Below are positions 43,163 to 51,594 of a stretch of DNA of 64,000 nucleotides, piece by piece. Below the pieces are notes generated by a model. That model saw only the letters and a list, made by a program, of their open reading frames with translations, did not search any database and was not told where the DNA came from. Within the stretch, counting starts at the first letter, position 1. Each line of letters opens with the position of its first letter. Source of the stretch: Actinoplanes missouriensis 431 (lineage in GTDB: Bacteria; Actinomycetota; Actinomycetes; Mycobacteriales; Micromonosporaceae); contig NC_017093.1 in assembly GCF_000284295.1 (NCBI RefSeq), forward strand, positions 6,944,001 through 7,008,000, in the 5' to 3' direction. A program made the translations under genes and the position numbers.

Positions 43163-43805
43163 CCCAGGTCGCCGTCCCGTCCGCCAGGTGCAGCTCCCGG
43201 TCGCAGGCCGCCGCCGTGTCCGGGTCGTGGGTGGCCAGCACGACCGCCGCGCCCCGGTCCGCCTCGGCGCGCAGCAGGTCGAGCACCTTCTGCCGGTTCG
43301 CCGCGTCCAGCTCGCTCGTCACCTCGTCGGCGAGCAGCACCTCGGCCCGCAGCGCCAGGCCCCGGGCGATCGCGGTGCGCTGCTGCTGACCGCCGGAGAG
43401 CTCGTCGATCAGCTGCCCGGCCTGGCCGGAGAGCCCGAGCGCCTCCAGCGACTCGGCGGTGCGCCGCCGCGCGTCGGCCGGGGTGCCGCCGGTGGCGATC
43501 ACCGCGACCGCGATGTTCTCGGCGGCGGTGAGGATCGCGGCGAGCCCGTTCTCCTGCGGGATCAGCACGACACCGCGCGCGACGGCCCGGTCCCGGTCAC
43601 CGAGCGGCGCGCCGTCCACGCCCACCGTCCCGGTGCGCGGCGCGAGCAGTCCGGCCATCGCGCTGAGCAGGGTGGTCTTGCCCGCGCCGGAGGTCCCGGT
43701 GACCGCCAGCAGCTCGCCGGCCCGGGCGGTCACCGTCACCCCCCGCAGCACGGGTTCGCCCCCGCCATAGGCGAACTCCGCCGTCTCCACCGTCAACGTC
43801 GTCAC
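43140..43805 (-). CDS. ABC transporter ATP-binding protein B (MacB/FtsE-like)
   Basis: 221 aa, GTG 43805 with GGAAAGG upstream. Walker A is GTSGAGKTT, the signature is LSGGQQQR and Walker B is VLLADEVTSELD. It is last in the minus-strand operon of two giant permeases and likely their ATPase; protein A, encoded on the other strand, may be the second or may replace it. Confidence 0.92.
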   Translation of the reverse strand: MTTLTVETAEFAYGGGEPVLRGVTVTARAGELLAVTGTSGAGKTTLLSAMAGLLAPRTGTVGVDGAPLGDRDRAVARGVVLIPQENGLAAILTAAENIAVAVIATGGTPADARRRTAESLEALGLSGQAGQLIDELSGGQQQRTAIARGLALRAEVLLADEVTSELDAANRQKVLDLLRAEADRGAAVVLATHDPDTAAACDRELHLADGTATWVRNPGSA

Positions 43806-43828
43806 GGCAAACCCCTTTCCGGTACGCC

Positions 43829-46810
43829 CTACTCGGGTCCCTTTTCTGTGCGTTTACGCAGGTCACGCCCGCCTGCCAGGGCGACCGCCACGAACAGCGC
43901 GAGCACCGCGGCCGCCACCGCGAGCAGGATCGCCGGCCGGGGCGTGCCCGGGGCCGGCAGATCCGGCGGCGTCAGCCCGGCCAGCGGCAGCGACCAGCCG
44001 GTCAGCCACCAGGTCGCCGCCCCGACCAGCAGGCCCACCAGCACCGCGAACCCGACCAGCACCGGATAGGTCCAGAGCGTCGCCCGCCGGACCACCCGGC
44101 CCGGCAGACCCTGCGCCCGCAGCGCGGCCAGGTCACCGGCGCGCCGCCCGCGGTCCACCGCGATGGTCAGCACCAGCGCGCCGGCCCCGAGCAGCGCGGC
44201 GAGGATTCCGGCGAGCACGTGGAAGGTGAGGGCGAGCGCGGGTCCCTGCCGGTCGAGCCGCTCGCGGACCTGCGCGGCGCTGGTGTCACCGGACGCCACG
44301 AGGCCCTCGTCGGCGAGCCGCTGGAGGACGTCCGCGGGCGCATCCGGGCCGAGCCACACCTGCGGCGCCTGCGCCGGCTGCGCATCGACCGCCAGGCGGT
44401 CCGCAAGATCAAGATCCATCAGTACGGCGTTCCGCCCCGCCATCGGCACGACCGGCAACCGCGCGATCGCGGCCGCCGGGATCGCGTCGCCGCCGAGGCT
44501 GGTGAGCACCCCGGCCGGCGGCCCGGCCCCGGCCACGGCCAGCGGCAGCGGATCGGCGGTGGCCGGCGGCCGGATCCACGCGGTGCCGGACGGCGCGGCC
44601 CGGACATTGGCCTTGACGGTCAGGGTGGGACTGTTCGTGACCTGAGCGTTCTGTGCCGCCCACCAGCCACCGAAGCTGATCCCGTTGAGGCCGCGGACCT
44701 CGATCGTCCCGGTCGTCTCGGTCGCCCGGCCCAGACCGGAGATGCCGATCCCGTTGACCCAGCAGCCCTTCGCGCAGAACGAGAGGGGTTGCCGGTACCG
44801 CGCCGGGCCGTTGCGCAGCACGCCGATCTCCACGACCGTCTCGCCCAGCCCGATCTTGGAGGAGAGCGCGATCGCGAGCCGCAGCCGCCGGTCGGAGGCG
44901 ACCTCGGTGGTGGTCACCTCCGCCACGATCTCGTCACCGGTGAAGGACGGCCGTTCCGGCGCCGACGGGTGCAGCCGCGCGGCCACCTCGGCGGCGCTCG
45001 GCCCGGAATCGGTCCAGTAGGCCACCGCGGGCAGCCGGGCGGAGTCGACCGCCAGTCCGGGGACGCCGGCACTGCCGCCGGTGGGCAGCTCGGCGACGGC
45101 CATCGCGAACCGTCCCTCCGGGTCGGCCCGGCGGACCGCGTCGAGCAGCTGGCGGCGCGGCATCCGCTCGAGCGTGATCACCCGGTGCGCCCCGGTGCCG
45201 AGCCGCGCCTCCACGTCCCGGACCTGCGCCGCGGTGTCGACCGCGCAGGTCGCGTACCCGGCCACCGCGGCGGACGCGGCGAGCAGCGCGAAGAGCCGGC
45301 CGGCCCCGGGACGGCGGGACAGCTGGAGGCCGGCCAGCCCGGCGCCGAGCCGGCCGCGCTGCAGGGCACGCCCGGCGTACCGGCTGACCAGCGGCAGCAC
45401 GGCCCGCGCGGTGAGCAGGGCCAGGGCCAGCATGAGCAGGGCCGGCGCGAACGAGCCGAGGCCGTCGAGCGAGCCGTCGGCGAGGTAGAGCTGGGCGGCG
45501 GCGACCACGGCCAGGACGACCACGACCGCCTCGATCACCGGGATCGGCCGGCGGCCGCCTGTGGTCCGCTGCAGCAGGGCCGAGACCGGGCTGAACAGCG
45601 GCCGGCGCTGGGCCAGCAGGGCGGCGGCCAGGGCGGTCCCGGTGGCCGCCGGCGCGTACCGCAGCGAGGAGAGCGCCGGATCGGCGCCGGCGCCCTGGAA
45701 GATGCTCGCCGCCACCAGGTTCACCAGCAGCTGGCCCGCCACGCAGCCGGCCAGCGCACCGGCCAGCACCGCGGTGAGGCTCTCCCCGGTCGCCAGCCAC
45801 CAGCGGGTCCACCAGCGGGCGCCGCGCAGCGCCACCACGGCGATCTCGTCCCGCCGGCCCTCCGCGCCGTGCCCCACGGTCAGATAGATGCTGAAGCAGG
45901 CGAGCAGCACGAGCGGAACGGCGAGCACCGGGACCAGCAGCCGCGCCTCGGCCCGGCCGCTCTCGATCCGCTCGAACAGCTGCGGGATGCCGGTGTCCAG
46001 GTTGAGGCCGGGCACCGCGTCGGTGACGCTCTCCAGCTCGGCGAGCTCGGCACGGACCGCGTCGAGCCGGTCGATGTGCAGGGTGCCGGGTGCGGCGATC
46101 CCGTCGATCGCCTCCAGCGAGGTGGATCGCACGATCGAGTTCAGGCTGGTGTCGGTGGTGAACAGCGGCTCGCCCGGTCCGATGAAGGGACCGCTGATGA
46201 AGTAGCCGTGCGTGCCCCAGTAGATCTCCGAGGGATCCGGCACCCGGTACGTTCCGGCCACCGTGAACGTCTTCGGGTCGCCCTCGGGCTGCCAGAACGG
46301 CGGCTGGCTCCGGCCGTCCACCCGGGCGGTCCGCAGCACGAACGTGTCACCGGCCCCCACCTTCAGCCGTTTCGCGCTCTGCTCGCCGAGCAGGACGTCG
46401 CCCTCGCCGGAGACGCACCGCCCGGTGAGGATCACCAGGTGGTCGCAGACGTCCTGCCGGAAGACCAGCCGGGACGCGTAGGAGTTCGTCGACTCGAGCC
46501 CCAGCGTGGGCATCTCCTCGGAGTAGACGAACGAGAAGCCGGTCATCCGGTCCAGCGCGTTGCCCGCGGCGGTGATCCGGACGACCTCGCCGGACTGCGC
46601 GGCGACCTGGTAGTCGTTCGCGGCACGGATCACCAGGCGCAGCTCGTCGAGCTCGGCCGTCTCGATCTGGCCCTGGGCGACGGCCCGCTCGACGGCGAGC
46701 AGGTAGGCCGGGGCGGCGACCGCGGAGGCGACCGCTATCAGCGCCAGGACGGCGAGGGTGACGGCCTGGCCGCGCCGGGACCAGATCATCGCGAGCAGGA
46801 CGGAGATCAT
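43829..46810 (-). CDS. Large FtsX/MacB-like ABC permease 1
   Basis: 993 aa, ATG 46810 overlapping the previous stop (ATGA). One N-terminal helix (about 12-35), a large extracytoplasmic domain (about 40-280), a set of helices near 290-490, a second exported domain (about 500-830) and three helices at the C terminus: the duplicated FtsX-type layout of actinobacterial ABC permeases. The second exported domain has CDHLVILTGRC- and CAKGCW-type cysteine motifs. It probably acts in export of a lipid, peptide or antibiotic (inference). A plus-strand frame across it is a shadow. Confidence 0.9.
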   Translation of the reverse strand: MISVLLAMIWSRRGQAVTLAVLALIAVASAVAAPAYLLAVERAVAQGQIETAELDELRLVIRAANDYQVAAQSGEVVRITAAGNALDRMTGFSFVYSEEMPTLGLESTNSYASRLVFRQDVCDHLVILTGRCVSGEGDVLLGEQSAKRLKVGAGDTFVLRTARVDGRSQPPFWQPEGDPKTFTVAGTYRVPDPSEIYWGTHGYFISGPFIGPGEPLFTTDTSLNSIVRSTSLEAIDGIAAPGTLHIDRLDAVRAELAELESVTDAVPGLNLDTGIPQLFERIESGRAEARLLVPVLAVPLVLLACFSIYLTVGHGAEGRRDEIAVVALRGARWWTRWWLATGESLTAVLAGALAGCVAGQLLVNLVAASIFQGAGADPALSSLRYAPAATGTALAAALLAQRRPLFSPVSALLQRTTGGRRPIPVIEAVVVVLAVVAAAQLYLADGSLDGLGSFAPALLMLALALLTARAVLPLVSRYAGRALQRGRLGAGLAGLQLSRRPGAGRLFALLAASAAVAGYATCAVDTAAQVRDVEARLGTGAHRVITLERMPRRQLLDAVRRADPEGRFAMAVAELPTGGSAGVPGLAVDSARLPAVAYWTDSGPSAAEVAARLHPSAPERPSFTGDEIVAEVTTTEVASDRRLRLAIALSSKIGLGETVVEIGVLRNGPARYRQPLSFCAKGCWVNGIGISGLGRATETTGTIEVRGLNGISFGGWWAAQNAQVTNSPTLTVKANVRAAPSGTAWIRPPATADPLPLAVAGAGPPAGVLTSLGGDAIPAAAIARLPVVPMAGRNAVLMDLDLADRLAVDAQPAQAPQVWLGPDAPADVLQRLADEGLVASGDTSAAQVRERLDRQGPALALTFHVLAGILAALLGAGALVLTIAVDRGRRAGDLAALRAQGLPGRVVRRATLWTYPVLVGFAVLVGLLVGAATWWLTGWSLPLAGLTPPDLPAPGTPRPAILLAVAAAVLALFVAVALAGGRDLRKRTEKGPE

Positions 46811-49791
46811 CGTTTCCTCAGCGTTCTGACCAGCGGCAGCACCGCGAAGAGCCCGGAGAGGCCGAGGACGAGCAGGGCCAGGACTGCGGCGACCACGAGC
46901 GCGGCCGAGGTGAGTGGCTCGGGCGGTGGCAGGACCTGCCAGCCGTCGGCGAACGGGGGCAGGGAGCTACCGGCGTACCGGACCGCGAGGACCGCGGCGA
47001 GCGCCCCGGTGGCGAGGCCGGCCAGCAGCACGGCGGCGGTGCCGGCGTACCCGGTGGAGACGGCTGTGCGCACCGGCAGGCCCTGCGTCCGCAGCGCCCG
47101 CAGCTGCACGCCCAGCGATCGGTTGTCGACGGTGGCCGCCACCGCGACCACGGTGGCCGCCAGCAGCAACGCCGCGAAGCCGCTGAGCAGCGCGAACCGC
47201 ACCACCGCGGCCGGGCCCTGAGCGCCCAGCCAGGCGGCGCGGCCGGTCACCGTCTGGTCGCCGGCGATCGACACACCGGCCGCGGTCAGGGCGGGGATCA
47301 GCCCGGGCGGGGCCGAGGCGGTGAGCCACACCTGGAACTCGCCGCCGGCGTCGGCGTCGGCCGCGAGGCGGCGCACCGCGTCCAGGTCGGTGAGCGCGCC
47401 GGACCGGCCCAGCATCGGCAGGCCGGGCGGGGCGCCGGCGATCCGCACCGGCGCGGCCGGGCCGTAGGACTCGAGCATCCGGTCGTCGTAGCGCCAGCCG
47501 TCCGGGGCGGCGCCGGCCAGCACGACCGGCAGCGGCATCGGGGTGTCCGCCGCGTACGCCGACGTGCCGATCAGCTTCAGCTCCGTCGCGTTCTCGTCGG
47601 GTGTCATCCGCAGGCCGCCGCCGTCCGCCGCGAGGTTCAGGTTCGCGCCGTTCGTGCCGGGCCGCCAGCGCGCGATGTCGCCGAGGATCCCGGCGTCCAG
47701 CCCGGACAGCGTGCGCAGGGTGACCGCGGAGCCCTTCGGCGGCGGTTTCGTGCGGCCGGTCCGATCCGGCGGCGTGGTCACTTCCCAGCGCACGATCCGG
47801 CAGCCGGCAGCGGTCGCGCAGCCGTCCACCGGCGCGGTCACCGTCTGCTCCCCCGCCCGCAGCGTGCCGAAGCCGACGGTCACCGGCACGCCCGTCACCT
47901 CGTCCTGCAGGTGAAGCGTGAGCTGGACCGGCGCGGTCCCGTCCCGGCGGACCCCGGCGCTGAGCCGGTCGCCGGTGATGACCGGCGGCGCCGGGCGGGC
48001 CGAGGTGCCGACGGCCTCGCGCAGCGCGGTGACCGGGCCGTACTCCGGGCGCCAGAGGGCCACCGCGGCGAGCCGGTCGCTGTCCACCTCGAGGATCTCG
48101 AGGTTGTCGTCGTTGCGGTTGCGCACGACGGCCATCGCCGCCCTTCCCTCCGGGTCGGCGGTGCGGACCGCGTGCAGCAGCGCGGTCCGGTTCGGCGCCT
48201 CCACGGTGAGCACCCGGGACGCGCCGAGCTCGGCGGCGCTGCGCTCGGCCCGGGCCACCCGGTCCGCCCGCCACGCCCCGCCCGCCGTGACGAAGAGCGC
48301 CACCGCGACCACCACCAGCGCGAACACACGGTCCGCGCCGGGCGAGCGGGAGAACTGCAGCGCGGCCAGACCGAACCGCAGGCGGCCGCCGCGCAGCGCC
48401 GCGGCGCCGGACCGGCCGGCCACCCGGCGCAGCAGCCGGGCCAGCAGCAGGCCGAGCGCGAGGGCGATCAGCGCCGGCGCGACCACCGCCAGCCCGTCGG
48501 CGGGCCCGCCGCTGCGGGCCTGGTACAGCGCCGCCCCGGCGATCACGATCAGCAGCAGGTCGGCGAGCGCGGACCGCCAGTCGCCGCGGGCCGGCGCGGT
48601 CCGGCTGAGCAGCGCCGTGACGGGCCGGCTGAGCATCACGGCCTCGACCGCCGCCAGCACGGCCAGGCTGCCGAGCAGCACGGCGGCCACGGTGATCGCC
48701 GACTGGGTGAGCGCGGCCTGCCGGTCCGGCGCGACCTCCACGTCGCCGGCGAGCCAGCGCGCCAACAGGTATCCGGCCGGGATCCCGATCGCCGCGCCGA
48801 TCAGCAGCGGCACCAGATGCTGGCCCCAGGCCAGCCGCAGGATCCGGAACCGGCCGGCGCCGCGGAGCTTGAGCAGCGCGGTGTCGGCCCGGCGGTCGCG
48901 CAGCGTGTACCAGCCGGCCAGGCCGATCGCGAACCAGGTGAGCACCAGCGTCTGCAGGCCCGCCGAGCGCACTCCGCGCAGGATCGTGGCGCGGTCCCGG
49001 GCCACCATCTCCAGCAGCGGTTTCGCGTTGGTCTGCAGGCGGAACCGGGTCAGCGTGATCCGGGTGTCCGCGGCGGCCAGCGCGCCGGCCAGGTCGTACC
49101 CGCCGTCGCCGCGGATCAGCGAGACGGGGAGCACCGCGTCGTACACCATGGTGGTGTTCCAGAGCTGCCGCGTGGCGAACGTCTCCAGCACCGTGAAGGC
49201 CGGGTCGATCTGGGTCTGGGTGCGGAAGATCTCGCCGGCCCAGTACGGCCCGGAGATGTCGGCCAGGGCGTAGAGCGCGACGACCCGCAGCGGCAGCGGC
49301 TTGTTCGTGACCGAGCTGGTCAGCGAGATCTGGTCGCCGGTCCGGACGCCGAGCCGCTGCGCCGCCTCGTGGCTGATCGCGACCTCGCCCGCGCGGCTCG
49401 GGCACGGGCCCTCGAGGCGCACGTTGGCGCAGAACTCGTCCCGGTACGCCACGGACATGCCCACCGGGGCGGCGGCGATCTTCGCGCTCAGGCTGACCGT
49501 GAGGCCGGTGATCGGGTCGCCGAACTCCGGCGGCAGCTGACGCCGGACGTCGCCGGCGAAGCGGGTGAGCGCCTCCTCGGCGAGCCCCTGCGTGTCGGCG
49601 CCGGTGCGCACCGAGACGATGCGCTCGACCGCCCGGGACGCGCTGAGGTCGGCCTCGGCCGCCCTGCCCGCGGCGGCGAAGCCGTACCACGGGCCGGCCA
49701 CGGCGACGGCCGACGCCACGGCGGCCAGCAGCAGAATCGTCAGCACCTGCGCCGTCCGGGCCCGGACGGCGCTGACGACGAGCATGAGCAT
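46807..49791 (-). CDS. Large FtsX/MacB-like ABC permease 2
   Basis: 994 aa, ATG 49791. Same two-times FtsX-type layout as permease 1: N-terminal helix (about 12-35), exported domain with CANVRLEGPC, central helices (about 290-500), a second exported domain, and C-terminal helices. Sequence similarity, such as ALLxRTAPARGDWR and the AALxLRGARR-type loops, indicates an ancient duplication. The predicted ribosome site lies inside a hairpin arm (49798-49816), suggesting translational control. First gene of the operon permease 2, permease 1, ATPase B. Confidence 0.9.
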   Translation of the reverse strand: MLMLVVSAVRARTAQVLTILLLAAVASAVAVAGPWYGFAAAGRAAEADLSASRAVERIVSVRTGADTQGLAEEALTRFAGDVRRQLPPEFGDPITGLTVSLSAKIAAAPVGMSVAYRDEFCANVRLEGPCPSRAGEVAISHEAAQRLGVRTGDQISLTSSVTNKPLPLRVVALYALADISGPYWAGEIFRTQTQIDPAFTVLETFATRQLWNTTMVYDAVLPVSLIRGDGGYDLAGALAAADTRITLTRFRLQTNAKPLLEMVARDRATILRGVRSAGLQTLVLTWFAIGLAGWYTLRDRRADTALLKLRGAGRFRILRLAWGQHLVPLLIGAAIGIPAGYLLARWLAGDVEVAPDRQAALTQSAITVAAVLLGSLAVLAAVEAVMLSRPVTALLSRTAPARGDWRSALADLLLIVIAGAALYQARSGGPADGLAVVAPALIALALGLLLARLLRRVAGRSGAAALRGGRLRFGLAALQFSRSPGADRVFALVVVAVALFVTAGGAWRADRVARAERSAAELGASRVLTVEAPNRTALLHAVRTADPEGRAAMAVVRNRNDDNLEILEVDSDRLAAVALWRPEYGPVTALREAVGTSARPAPPVITGDRLSAGVRRDGTAPVQLTLHLQDEVTGVPVTVGFGTLRAGEQTVTAPVDGCATAAGCRIVRWEVTTPPDRTGRTKPPPKGSAVTLRTLSGLDAGILGDIARWRPGTNGANLNLAADGGGLRMTPDENATELKLIGTSAYAADTPMPLPVVLAGAAPDGWRYDDRMLESYGPAAPVRIAGAPPGLPMLGRSGALTDLDAVRRLAADADAGGEFQVWLTASAPPGLIPALTAAGVSIAGDQTVTGRAAWLGAQGPAAVVRFALLSGFAALLLAATVVAVAATVDNRSLGVQLRALRTQGLPVRTAVSTGYAGTAAVLLAGLATGALAAVLAVRYAGSSLPPFADGWQVLPPPEPLTSAALVVAAVLALLVLGLSGLFAVLPLVRTLRKR

Positions 49792-49797
49792 TGATGC

Positions 49798-49816
49798 ACC
49801 CCCGCTTTTCCGGGGG
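49798..49816 (-). promoter_or_regulatory. Hairpin covering the permease 2 ribosome site / corA 3' end
   Basis: CCCCCG and CGGGGG arms around a short loop lie between the corA-like stop and the permease 2 ATG. On the minus strand the GGGGG arm is the only Shine-Dalgarno-like sequence before the ATG (7-8 nt away), so folding would hide it. It might instead be a terminator of the corA-like gene. Confidence 0.5.
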
Positions 49817-49836
49817 ACGTTACACAGCTCACAAAC

Positions 49837-50853
49837 CTACAGCCACCCGCGTTTTCTCAGGAAGACGTAGAGGCCGGCGGCGGAGACCACGATGAGGACG
49901 GTGCTGATCACGAAGCCCCACGGCTGCTCGTATCCGGGGTAGGGCAGGTTCTGTCCGAAGTACCCGGTGAGCGCGGTCGGCACCGCGATGATCGCGGCCC
50001 AGGCGGCGAGCTTGCGGGTGACCTCGTTGAGCACGTTGCTCTGCTCGGCCAGGTCGGCGTCGAGCAGTTCGTTGATCCGGGTCAGCGAGTGCTCGATCAG
50101 CTCGAACGTCTGCTGGGCGTGGTCCTCGACGTCCCGGTAGTACGGCCGGAGCCGCTCCCCGTCAGCCGGGTCGCCGGCTCGCGCGCTCTCCTCGGCCCCG
50201 TGCCCGATGTCCGCCTGGACGGCTCGCCGGACCACGTCGGGCATCGGGGCGACCGCGCGGCGCAGCGCGGACAGGGCCTTGCGCAGCGCGAACCCGTAGA
50301 GCCGGACCGACCGCGGCGCGCCGCCCTCCTCCAGCAGCGCGTCCTCGGCCTGGTCCATCGCCTCGTCGAGCGTGCGGGCGACCTTCTGCTGGCTGTCCAC
50401 GACGGTGTCGAGCAGGCCGTACACCAGGAAGTTGACCCCACCGGACGCGCCCAGCTCGATGTCCGCGTCCCACCGGCGCACCAGCACGTCGACGTCACCG
50501 GGCGCCTTGTGCACGGTGATCAGCGCCCGTTCCGTGACGAACGCGCTGATCTCCACCTTGTGCGCCGTCCGGTCCTCCAGCCGGACCGCGTAGACGTTCA
50601 TGAACAGGTGCTTGTCGTACCGCTCCAGCTTGGGACGCTCGTGCTGCTGCAGCGCGTCCTCGACGGCGAGCGGGTGCAGGTGGAACGCGTCGGCGACGGT
50701 CTGGAGGGCGGCCTGATCCGGGTTGAGCAGGTCGATCCAGGCGACCGCGTCCGGCGCGGCGCGCAGCCGCTCGCCGGTCTCGGCGACCGGGAAGTCCTCG
50801 GCGACGACGTGACCGTGCGCATAGAGCCGAGTTCGGAAGGGGGTTTCGCTCAC
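49837..50853 (-). CDS. corA: CorA-like divalent-cation transporter with GQN motif
   Basis: 338 aa, GTG 50853. A cytoplasmic domain (1-270) with HPLAVEDALQQHERPKLERYDKHLFMNVY, typical of CorA, is followed by two transmembrane helices near the C terminus. The CorA signature GMN, at the pore entrance after the first helix, is here G-Q-N in ALTGYFGQNLPYPGYEQPWGF. Other GMN variants exist in CorA relatives and can alter ion preference. It likely moves Mg2+, Co2+ or another divalent cation. TACTGT ends 6 nt before the GTG, so the gene is probably leaderless. Confidence 0.85.
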   Translation of the reverse strand: MSETPFRTRLYAHGHVVAEDFPVAETGERLRAAPDAVAWIDLLNPDQAALQTVADAFHLHPLAVEDALQQHERPKLERYDKHLFMNVYAVRLEDRTAHKVEISAFVTERALITVHKAPGDVDVLVRRWDADIELGASGGVNFLVYGLLDTVVDSQQKVARTLDEAMDQAEDALLEEGGAPRSVRLYGFALRKALSALRRAVAPMPDVVRRAVQADIGHGAEESARAGDPADGERLRPYYRDVEDHAQQTFELIEHSLTRINELLDADLAEQSNVLNEVTRKLAAWAAIIAVPTALTGYFGQNLPYPGYEQPWGFVISTVLIVVSAAGLYVFLRKRGWL

Positions 50854-50859
50854 CGCACC

Positions 50860-50869
50860 ACAGTATGGT
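50860..50869. promoter_or_regulatory. Overlapping divergent -10 elements of corA-like and pnuC-like genes
   Basis: Only 21 bp separate the two start codons. Minus strand TACTGT (50865-50860) and plus strand TATGGT (50864-50869) share two bases, and they end 6 and 5 nt before their start codons. The -35 element of each gene would lie inside the other gene. Confidence 0.6.
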
Positions 50870-50874
50870 GAGCC

Positions 50875-51591
50875 GTGACCTGGATCGATCAGCTGCTGAG
50901 CAGCTTCTACCACGCCAAGTGGCAGGTGACCGCCGATCAGGCCATCTACTGGCGGGAGATCGTCGGCAACGCGTTCGGCCTCGGCTCGGCGCTGTTCGGC
51001 CTGCGCCGCAGTTACTGGGCCTGGCCGGTCGGGATCGTCGGCAACCTGCTGCTCTTCACCGTCTTCCTGGGCCAGGCACTCGGCAACGACCAGGGCACCC
51101 CGCTGTACGGCCAGGCCGCACGGCAGGTGTTCTTCCTCGCCACCAGCGTGTACGGCTGGTGGGCCTGGCAGCGCAACCGGCGGCGCGACCACGGCACGGC
51201 GGTGATCCCGCGCTGGGCCGGGCACCGGCAACGGATGGTTCTCATCCCGGTGGCGCTGGCCGCGGTGGGCGTCTGTTTCGTGGTGTTCCGGGAGATCGGC
51301 GCCGGATTCCCGGTGCCGTGGTGGTACTACCTGGCCGACTCGTGGATCTTCGTGGGATCGATCCTGGCCACCTACGCGATGGCCCGCGGCTGGGTGGAGT
51401 TCTGGCTCTGCTGGATCGCCGTGGACCTGGTCGGCGTCCCCGAGCTGATCCACTTCGGGTACTACCCGTCGGCGATCCTCTACGCGGTCTACGCGCTCTT
51501 CGTGATCTGGGGCTTCGTCGTCTGGCTGCGGATCTCGCGGACCGTGGCGGCGCCGCAGCCGGACGTGCAGCCGGCTGCGGCGCGCCGCTGA
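50875..51591 (+). CDS. pnuC: PnuC-like nicotinamide riboside/mononucleoside transporter
   Basis: 238 aa, GTG 50875. Seven hydrophobic segments are visible. ADSWIFVGSILATYAMARGWVEFWL and WIAVDLVGVP are the conserved PnuC features (W and D residues in the last helices). The first helix follows a short N terminus with GNAFGLGSALFGLRRSYWAWP. PnuC takes up nicotinamide riboside or related nucleosides for NAD synthesis without its own ATPase. Its only close partner is the divergent CorA-like gene. It has no ribosome site; a -10 hexamer ends 5 nt upstream. Confidence 0.88.
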   Translation: MTWIDQLLSSFYHAKWQVTADQAIYWREIVGNAFGLGSALFGLRRSYWAWPVGIVGNLLLFTVFLGQALGNDQGTPLYGQAARQVFFLATSVYGWWAWQRNRRRDHGTAVIPRWAGHRQRMVLIPVALAAVGVCFVVFREIGAGFPVPWWYYLADSWIFVGSILATYAMARGWVEFWLCWIAVDLVGVPELIHFGYYPSAILYAVYALFVIWGFVVWLRISRTVAAPQPDVQPAAARR

Positions 51592-51594
51592 CCC

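Noticed and set aside
44219..47221. 1000-codon plus-strand open frame
   Set aside because: It is the reverse of the two ABC permease genes, consists of low-complexity Arg/Gly/Gln-rich text, has no domain or ribosome site, and arises from the GC bias of the real genes.
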